This document shows, in pieces, positions 56,861 to 64,000 of a DNA stretch of 64,000 nucleotides (position 1 is its first letter; each line of letters begins with the position of its first letter). The stretch comes from Coprinopsis marcescibilis. Lineage: Eukaryota; Basidiomycota; Agaricomycetes; Agaricales; Psathyrellaceae. The DNA is taken from positions 179,760-243,759 of the forward strand of contig ML210170.1 of the NCBI GenBank assembly GCA_004369085.1, read 5' to 3'. The position numbers were made by a program, and so were the translations under genes. Under the pieces are notes generated by a model that saw nothing but the letters and a program-made list of their open reading frames with translations, did no database searches and had not been told where the DNA came from.

Positions 56861-57626
56861 ATGGCTGTCACCACCTCTGCGCTTGGCCCGTTTTTCAAAG
56901 CCATGAAGGCCGTACTGGGCCCCCAAGCGGCCGCTTCCACCACCGTCTCCGTGCCCGGCGGCCTGTACCTCCAACACCTCAAGCTTCGCGAGACCAACGT
57001 CAGTACTACTACTACCTTCCACGACCCAAGACCGTGTTCTACTTGATTAACTAACGCCTACGCATATGCATTGATTTGTAACAGGACATCGACGTCTTTC
57101 TGAAAGGAGTAGGGACGACGCACATCAACCGCCTGAAGCTGCGGGACGACATCCACAACTTTGACGGCAACTTTACGCAGAACTATGAGAAGGGCGGCGG
57201 GCTGACCTGGCGGGACCCTGTCACCAAGCAGATCATCCCCATCGACATTATCGACGAGTGGGTCGTAAGTGCAGCACCATCCTCATATCATTACCATAAT
57301 ATTCTAACTGCGAACAGACAAAGTTCGTGCCCTCTGGGTTACCGCTGGACAGGGTCAGCGAGACCACGGTGCCGTGGCCCAAGCCGGACGAAGTGATCAA
57401 GATGAAGATCCTCTCGGCCGAGGACAGGGAGGATGACAACAAGAAGATGCGCGACCTCGACGACGTCCGCGCCCTCCTTCTCAAGGTCGGCGTCAGCATG
57501 CAGTACAAGGATAACGCGGAGAAGGCGGCGTTCAGGGCGTCCTTGGATGACTCGTTGCTGTATTATTTGAAGAAGGATGCGAGCTGGTCGGCGCAGGAGT
57601 GGAAGAGGAGGCTGAATCTGGAGTGA
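56861..57626 (+). CDS. Nucleotidyltransferase-fold protein (predicted)
   Basis: Three exons, 56861-56998, 57085-57264 and 57318-57626, sum to 209 codons (208 residues). Residues 32-52 read GGLYLQHLKLRETNDIDVFL, resembling the GG..L...R.T.DiDv motif of minimal and AbiEii-like nucleotidyltransferases. Residues near 125-160 (DEVIKMKILSAEDREDDNKK then DLDDVRAL) match their second helical motif, K-x-x-A-x-x-D-R-xx-D-K-x-x-x-D-L-x-D. The DID carboxylates that bind metal are present. The substrate is unknown; no partner antitoxin gene is evident. Remnants occur at 27320-27640 and 59941-60098, each beside an F-box/LRR paralog, so the gene is part of a duplicated module. Fold assignment is from motif, not search. 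Confidence 0.65.
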
Positions 57627-58438
57627 GTGGGTGGTATGGGATTGGGATTGGGATTGGTGTGATGATCTTACGTCTTGATGGGTTGTGTGGTTTTGAGTCT
57701 ATCAACGTGTAAAGAAATTGGAATGTATAACCGATGTTTGATTTTGGTACAAAACTGATGTATTTGTCAAGCGCTCGTGTGCTGTGTTTAGTCCAAGCTC
57801 CACAGATGGAGCTGATTGTTGAGATTCAAGAGATATGGAGGTGCATACAGGTGGGCCTTGGTCCATATACATTATGCCGAGTAAAAACGGTAGTCTAGCG
57901 TTTCTGGACTGTCCCGTTCAATCTACAAAGAATGTTGATTGTATCATCAGCACCAGATCGACGCGCGCTTAATACGCGTCTATCTTCCCGCAGACTGGTT
58001 CATCTGGTTGCTTGGATGTAGATCTTACCAGTGCTCCAGTCATACAGTGCTCACTACTTACGTTTGGGCACTGAGGCCAACTGATGATATTGGGCGCGCC
58101 TTCGGGTCTGCAATGCGAATCCCGTTATGTTTCAAAAATGCTAGCTGTGTAAAACAAAGTACTACATGCCAACATTTCATCCTTTGTTACTCCGGATCCG
58201 TGGCGTGCTCTTGCTAAAGCAACCTACTTCTGTTTCCAGTACCTACTCGCGCCGTTTGATGGGTTGGATGGACCATGGGCGCCTGGCGAGGACAATGCGA
58301 GTTTTGTGGCGGCATCAAAGACCAAACATGTGACAAGCGCGTTCGCCTTAGATTCAAGCTGCTCCTGGAACGAAGGCGCAGAACGTTCCTTTCTTTAACC
58401 ACCATCTATACCCACTCGATATCCAATTCCTCGACACC
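57627..58438 (+). repeat. Module flank between the NTase-like and F-box genes
   Basis: 57765-58438 is similar to 27641-28335 and, inverted, to 48290-47767. It includes a short cysteine-bearing reading (CEFCGGIKDQTCDKR, near 58290) that is open here but interrupted in the 28-kb copy, so its coding status is doubtful. Confidence 0.6.
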
Positions 58439-59560
58439 ATGTGTTCGCATTTGGTAGAGTCTCAGACGTCCTCACCGGCTGGGTCCGTCGTCGAGTTGTG
58501 CGCGTCAGATTCGCGGAACAACCTCACCAGTACGTTCAACACAGGCTCTCAGCTCGGACGCAAGCATGCTAACATATGCTCAGCCACAAATTTTCAAGAG
58601 CTAACGAGTGAAGATCGTGCCAAAGAAACGCGTGAAACCGCAATAGCGAAGCGATCAGAGGAAGAACGACTTTTGGACGCCCAAGTCAATGTGTACCAGA
58701 CCGATATCGCAGCTTTGCATGGCTACCGAAACGAATTGCAGCCTGTGGCGTTGTTGTCGCCTGAGATCCTTCGGGAGATACTGATATATTCCATACCCGC
58801 AAATGAGAAAGAGGGATACGGCAGGATCCCCGAGGTCTGTTATCATTGGCAGCAGGTCCTTCTGAGGCGCCGCCATCGGCCGCTCGCGACTGGAAACCGG
58901 AAGGAGAACGAACAGGCAATCGATAGACGGGTCAATGACGTCGGTGGATCGAATTGGATATACCTTATTCCTTTGCCAAATCTCGCGATCCAGATGATCC
59001 ACCCAAACCATCAAGGCTCGCGTGTAAACCCGACTCTCTCGGTTTTACCGCTAGACGATCTCCAGGACATGTCCCTGAGTTGCTCTGACGGAGACATGTT
59101 GGAGGTCTTGGGAAACCTGCCCAAGCTGCAGTGCCTCCGGCTGGACTCCTCCGCGGGCGGACATTTCATTCGCCACGTCCTTGATAATGTAAACCAAGGA
59201 TACGCAATGGGTTTCGGCAGCCTCGAGGACTTGATGGTGTACGACCTCGACTTTTACGACGGGACAGCTAGTGCGTATGCTCATGAATCCGACATTATCC
59301 CTCCCAAAAGGTTTGTGCGCTTTTTGAAGCTGCTCAGCCAGAACAATGCAGAGATCCACCGTCTATACTTTTCCCGTTGCCCTCGTTTGCGTCGGGATAT
59401 CTTGGACAAGCATGCAAAGTATATCAAAGTCAAAACCATCCAGTGGGACGAGGATGATGGATGCTTGGACGAAGATTTGGCAGAAGTTGATTTAGGGCAA
59501 TACGCGTTCATGGCATTATATACATATCCAGAAGGACCATTGCACCCAGATGATGCATAA
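58439..59560 (+). CDS. F-box/LRR paralog with internal deletion
   Basis: Open frame of 373 residues. It follows the full-length paralog at 45.4-47.8 kb from its start through the first F-box-like segment (NELQPVALLSPEILREILI) and the following VCYHWQQVLL, to QAIDRRVND. Then about 390 residues are missing and text resumes at IPLPNLAIQMIHPNHQG, continuing through the last LRR part (LPKLQCLRLDSSAGG) to LYFSRCPRL. The C-terminus differs and lacks the minisatellite. Skp1 contact could remain, but most of the target-binding LRR is gone. It might act as a decoy, or be a decaying copy; the frame is intact across the junction. Confidence 0.55.
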   Translation: MCSHLVESQTSSPAGSVVELCASDSRNNLTSTFNTGSQLGRKHANICSATNFQELTSEDRAKETRETAIAKRSEEERLLDAQVNVYQTDIAALHGYRNELQPVALLSPEILREILIYSIPANEKEGYGRIPEVCYHWQQVLLRRRHRPLATGNRKENEQAIDRRVNDVGGSNWIYLIPLPNLAIQMIHPNHQGSRVNPTLSVLPLDDLQDMSLSCSDGDMLEVLGNLPKLQCLRLDSSAGGHFIRHVLDNVNQGYAMGFGSLEDLMVYDLDFYDGTASAYAHESDIIPPKRFVRFLKLLSQNNAEIHRLYFSRCPRLRRDILDKHAKYIKVKTIQWDEDDGCLDEDLAEVDLGQYAFMALYTYPEGPLHPDDA

Positions 59561-59940
59561 ACTCGTTTTCCAAATGTATATGGATTGTTCCTTGTCTAAA
59601 TTTAGTAGCTCGAAGTACCAAGTCAATAGCATGATGTATCGATAATGTCAGTCTATTTTTAACCCCCATGATTTGTAGGCTCTTTATGCTTTTGACATAG
59701 CCGATTGTGTTTGTTGAATGTCATCAGAGAGGTTAAACACGCAACTTAAATGTGGCTGCGATTGACTATCTACAGTTGTTTGTGACGTTTTGACCAGGAT
59801 GTGTTGGGACACAACTGGCAGTTATGTTACAAATATAAATACAGTGAATATGCGATCAGATGCCTCAGATTCGTATTCTTTCCACCCTTTTGAACGAAGA
59901 TTATGATGTCGCCTTACTCTGACAGCGAATAATTAGACAG
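59561..59940. other. Spacer within the module
   Basis: 3' flank of the short F-box paralog, A+T rich, with no gene. Confidence 0.45.
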
Positions 59941-60098
59941 GATTTGCTCCCTCTGGACTGACACTGGACAAGTTTAGCGATGATGATATCCCATTGCCTC
60001 TCCCAGAGGAAATAATCAAGATGAAGCTCCTCGACGCTCGGGACCGTGATGACGACAAGAAGAAGATGCGCGACCTGGAAGATATCAAGGCTCTCATC
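59941..60098 (+). pseudogene. Nucleotidyltransferase-like gene, exon 3 remnant
   Basis: Starts directly after an AG acceptor-like word at 59940 and encodes APSGLTLDKFSDDDIPLPLP, then EEIIKMKLLDARDRDDDKKK, ending near DLEDIKALIP. It aligns with exon 3 of the 56861 gene (PSGLPLDRVSETTVPWPKPD). The first two exons and the C-terminal third are missing. It lies between the short F-box paralog and the TDP2-like gene, so the second gene of the module is present in part. Confidence 0.7.
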
Positions 60099-60425
60099 CC
60101 TGTAATCCATGGTCCCATTGCTTACTTGGTCTCCCTTTTGAGTCTCGACGAAGCACTGTCGACCAACCTTTAAATTGCAAATCATCATCATTTGACCCAC
60201 TCTGAGTTGCTTAACCTTACATTACTATGTACACAGCCTTTCGGAGCACAACACATCTACAGTTCATCTCATTCATGTGTAAGTACATTTAGCTACATCA
60301 GCTCCTCGGAATCAAGTCCTCATTCCAAAGTTGGTTGCAACGGTTAAACTGAGTGTCGATCGGCTAGGTTTCACAGGAACACGGCAATCCCCGATCGAAC
60401 ACATGGCACCCAGCGACTCATTGAC

Positions 60426-61421
60426 GTGGAATGGTATACTTACTTGGCACAGGTGAGCCCTTTTCAACAGACCACCATGACCACCAACAGACTCTGGCGT
60501 ACTCTTTCTGGCTTCAACCTCTCCACCCGGAAATGGACACAAGTAAATCCAAGAAAGGCACGAAGCCAAGTGCCATCGAATCTACTTTCTCTCACCTCGT
60601 GGAATATCGACGCCTTCTCCCCACGGGCCATCGCACGCGCCAAACTCATCCTCGACCATGTTCTCCATGAATCGAAGCCTCCCGACATCATATTTCTCCA
60701 AGAAGTGACGACTGCTGTACGTGCGTCCCTCCTCCAGGATGCGGGAGTCCGTGGTGGGTATCTGGTGACTGACGCTGAGGACCAAACTGCTTTTGAAAAT
60801 GTTCCATTTGCGACCATGACCTTGCTTTCGCGCGCGCGTTTTGCCTTTGGCTCGGACTCCACGGAAGCTTCGGAAGACGACGAGGTGGATGGAGAGGGAG
60901 ACCTCATGATTGGTCGCGTTTCCCGCATGTCGCTCCCGAGCAAGTACGGGAGGGATGCGCTTTGTGTCGACCTTATCAAGCCAGCAGCAACTGGGACATC
61001 GTTCCGCCTCATCAACGTGCACCTCGACTCGCTGGGGCATACGCTACACTATCGCGCCCAGCAGCTTGAGATTCTGGCCAACGTCCTGCGTGAGTCGGGA
61101 TGCGGTGGCGGGATCATCGCGGGCGATTTCAACGCCATCAGCCCAGAGGATGAGGGGCTCATCGACATGAACCAGCTACAAGATGCATGGACTGCATTGC
61201 ATGGAGAAACAGGCGTTGAAGGAGCGACGTGGGGTGTCGGCGCTAAACGAAGAGATGGACTGGGGCCGGGAAGGTTGGACAAGGTTGCGATCCTAGGTTC
61301 AAAAGCTGAGGCGATGGATGTCCTGCGACCAGGGTCGATTGAAGTGCCCAGGCCAGGCCAGGAATCTATCTTCCTCCCTTGGAGTGACCACTGTGGGTTG
61401 AGCTGTAGCTTTACTTTCTGA
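60426..61421 (+). CDS. TDP2-like phosphodiesterase (EEP superfamily)
   Basis: The open frame runs 332 codons from 60426; the ATG at 60477 (MTTNRLWRTLSGF) is a likelier start because the intervening sequence resembles a GTGAGC..ACAG intron. The five motifs of tyrosyl-DNA phosphodiesterase 2 and its relatives are present in order: SWNID (near 60602), FLQEV (60690), VHLDS (61018), GDFN (61123) and WSDH (61381). TDP2 removes topoisomerase II peptides from 5' DNA ends. The Asn of motif 1, Glu of motif 2, Asp/Asn of motif 4 and His of the last motif are all kept, so it should be active. A fragment of a paralog lies at 30226-30330, beside the 28-kb F-box/LRR copy. Confidence 0.8.
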   Translation: MEWYTYLAQVSPFQQTTMTTNRLWRTLSGFNLSTRKWTQVNPRKARSQVPSNLLSLTSWNIDAFSPRAIARAKLILDHVLHESKPPDIIFLQEVTTAVRASLLQDAGVRGGYLVTDAEDQTAFENVPFATMTLLSRARFAFGSDSTEASEDDEVDGEGDLMIGRVSRMSLPSKYGRDALCVDLIKPAATGTSFRLINVHLDSLGHTLHYRAQQLEILANVLRESGCGGGIIAGDFNAISPEDEGLIDMNQLQDAWTALHGETGVEGATWGVGAKRRDGLGPGRLDKVAILGSKAEAMDVLRPGSIEVPRPGQESIFLPWSDHCGLSCSFTF

Positions 61422-64000
61422 AATGACATCGCCGAACACGGCTTCAAAATCGATTTGGACATTGACTAATGAACTACATCAAAGGCTAGAGTTCGAGTTC
61501 TGGCCACCACAGCTACTGCATCAATGCACTGCTAGTGAGTGGCTCAGTTCCTTATCGCCCAGCGATGTTGGTTATTGTACGTTCAGTGACGGCTTTCCAA
61601 CACCCAGAACTGATCGAGCTGTGAGCACCCCTGTCTTGGCCTTGCTTGCGATTTCCGTCCGTCTTTTCTCCCCGTTGAGAAACGTGTGACTGATGTCTTT
61701 ATTATAGAACCATTGACACCGCTGTCGTGTCCAGCCACGTTCGGGGCGGTATCGGAGACTTGACGAGGGAATCCCGGTTCCTCTGTGGGTCACCATGTAC
61801 TCTCGCCCTCGTATACAGGGACTCAGGCCCTGAGATGGCAGCTGGCCGTTAGTGTCATCTGCCACCAGCTTAGAAATCACGTCTTGACTGATGAGTGCTT
61901 TACAGGTCTAGGTCTTAAATACATTCCCAGAATCCCAGGAAACGCGGAGGTAACACTCCCTTTGAAATCAGTCTTCCCAAACCTGACACGTCTGCTCCAG
62001 CCTCATGTCGGAGAATAGCTGGTGTTTCCGCCGAGAGATATGGGCCCCTATCACTGTGGCTATTGCGCACTCACTACAGTCAAGTACTTTGGTAGATTTT
62101 CGCTGCCTTTATCCTCAGTAACTCCTCTTCTAGTCCGAGCTGGCTTCTTCGTCATGTCAATTTGCGACATACACCATGCTGTACACTTTGTGTTCCCGGA
62201 GAACATTCAAGCAGATTCATGGTAGAATCTGGCTCCGGGGACAGGTTAACCTCATGTGAGGATGTCATGTCCCCTTCGACACATCTGATCTGATCTAACT
62301 TCCAGTTCACGACAAAGGCAGTCCTATCATCATGACCCTCTCTACCAGTGCAGACCTCTTCCCAGGACACCATCCTCTTTGAAGAGGATGGATTTATATT
62401 TATCGTCTTACATGGAATTTCATTACGAACCTCGCTGCATCGTCCACTGACAGCCACGTAAATTGATAATTCTTTTGGAATTCACAGGCGACATTTGGTC
62501 GAACTTATTTACACAGACTGCCCCTAGCTCTAATCTTCACTATTGAAATTTAACCTTCGCGTTAATGACGCTCGAACGTTCCCTGCGAGGTTGCACTGAC
62601 GGCATCGCCCGCCAACACTGAGTCCACGGAAATTAAGGTGCGTTCGGACTTGGGCCTTAAATTTAACGCCGCATGACGCTGCATCGTCCTCGATCCCGGC
62701 GATCCAACAATAGAGCGATCAAGCTCCACAGAGGCTCTGCTAGTCTGGGGTTCGGTGTGTACCCTCCTAGGCATGAGAGCAAAGCTTAATAGGCAACCCC
62801 CAAAAGAACCCAAGTTTCTCCCGCTCTCGGTGGCTTTGTCTTCTTTGACTCATGGCGTAGTCGTGCCCCTGTACATGTTCCCAGTGGCTGCCGAAAATTC
62901 TCAAGCTTGCTGAGGCTTTAGTTACGCCTTTCCCCGACCCACGACAGCCACAGGAATACCCGTGAGTAGAGTTGCCACACCTGCGGACCAACTGTCGCTC
63001 GGGGAGAGAGATTTCTCCCTTAGCTCCTGCAAGTCCCAGTAAGCTCCAGTAAGATGGCCTCCATCTGACCTGATGTTCCCAAGGAAGACGGAAGAATCAG
63101 CTAAGCTGCCCTAAAGGATGCCTGGGCACCCAGCATACGCCGCAATGCGCATTGCGCATTTTTTTCCACGCAAAACGCCACGAATCAGAGGAGTCCATTA
63201 TCGTCGGTGAGGTCGTCATGTTATCTACATCTTCAACGACTGTGACCACTGATATGTTCTCGGTCAATAATGATAGCTACCCCGCTTTGGGCAAATACTA
63301 TTACTGCGCAGCCTAGAAACGCGATGAATCCATTGCATGTCAAATGAATGGGGCTAGATCCAGATTAGGTTCGAGGCGAAACGCACCCGAGTTAAATCCC
63401 ATCATACTGACTCCGAGGAAGAGCCCTACTTTTAGAACTGTACCACGACTCTCAGGCAGGGAACGAGATGCACGCATACCCAACACGCGAGATGGTGTGA
63501 GCCTGTGTATGAGCTGTAAACCTGGAAGAACCAGCTGACAACGTGCCCCTCTGATTTTGTCCCAGCCTTGTCTGAATTGGCAAGAGGAACGGTGCCCGGG
63601 CGGAAGAAATTTTCGCATTAACTCGTTTGGTTGACTGTTGCTCCCGAATACCCCTTTCATGATCATTACATACTCGGTTAAAAATGGAACATTCGGCGAG
63701 TATCGAGACAATTAGGGCAGTGTGCCTAACTCGTGGCATTGGACGACTTTCCACCGTGTTTAGGATCCTAGATTATTTCTAAATGGCTGATGTCGGACTT
63801 TGAATGCGAATTTAGAATATCTGTTCTAAACCACCGACACATCTAGGAGGAAGAGATAAACCATCTCAGACTCGTCGGCCGCCCAGGACTTGCCCTGGGC
63901 AGAGAAATTTACTTCACTTTATACACCCTTTATGAGTCCCAGTTCATGAGATAACATGATATCTGGAGCTATTAGGGATTCCTGAAGATGTTGGTCTCGG
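61422..64000. other. Right-end intergenic region
   Basis: No gene recognised. Frames of 60-140 codons occur (for example 63340-63711 minus) but show no domain. A perfect 10-bp hairpin (CCATCCTCTT TG AAGAGGATGG) lies at 62370-62391, and AATGCGCATTGCGCATT, a short palindrome, at about 63142-63158. Confidence 0.4.

Noticed and set aside
58275..58457. Cysteine-bearing small frame (CEFCGG..TCDKR) resembling a zinc cluster before the F-box gene
   Set aside because: The same stretch is interrupted in the 28-kb copy and lies in a different frame in the 45-kb copy, so it is more likely shared flank than coding sequence.

Overview
The window is a nuclear fragment of a filamentous basidiomycete, most likely an Agaricomycete. 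Protein genes are cut by many short GT-AG introns of about 50-60 nt, F-box/LRR genes are expanded, and the recognisable proteins (DUF6534 and RTA1-like membrane proteins, a KHA1-type K+/H+ antiporter, Sho1, Gut2) are typical of that group. One intron-containing tRNA-Leu is present. No virus, plasmid or CRISPR signal was seen.

The first 10 kb is a graveyard. A duplicated F-box-like gene (2868-4184) is separated from its own promoter by a 1.8-kb terminal-inverted-repeat element (1044-2844). A second F-box/LRR gene on the minus strand (6558-4568) is split by a 530-bp solo LTR with a 5-bp target duplication. An SMC6 gene (9973-6945, minus) keeps splice sites and signature motifs but has stops and a ruined Walker A. 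All three carry stops that look like CGA to TGA changes, a RIP-like or methyl-C deamination pattern.

From 12 to 26.8 kb genes look intact: a DUF6534 membrane protein, an SDR-like protein, the intact F-box-like paralog (17599-18939, between 100-bp direct repeats), tRNA-Leu(AAG), a first RTA1-like gene and KHA1 with a 15-nt microexon.

The 27-30.4, 45-48.3 and 57-61.4 kb regions hold copies of one duplicated module whose best copy reads nucleotidyltransferase-like gene, F-box/LRR gene, TDP2-like phosphodiesterase. The F-box/LRR paralogs have lost complementary parts: the 45-kb copy is full length with two F-box-like segments, the 28-kb copy has lost the F-box half, and the 58-kb copy has lost the middle LRR part. 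Between the module copies lie a frameshifted F-box gene, a GCN4/CPC1-like bZIP factor, a seven-transmembrane protein and a tandem pair of RTA1-like genes.

At 48.5-54 kb GUT2 (mitochondrial glycerol-3-phosphate dehydrogenase) and SHO1 (HOG-pathway osmosensor) are divergently transcribed from a 427-bp shared promoter, which suggests co-regulation of glycerol turnover and osmosensing. The last 2.5 kb has no recognisable gene. Exon boundaries were worked out by eye from splice consensus and reading-frame continuity; where exon lengths sum to whole codons I give them.
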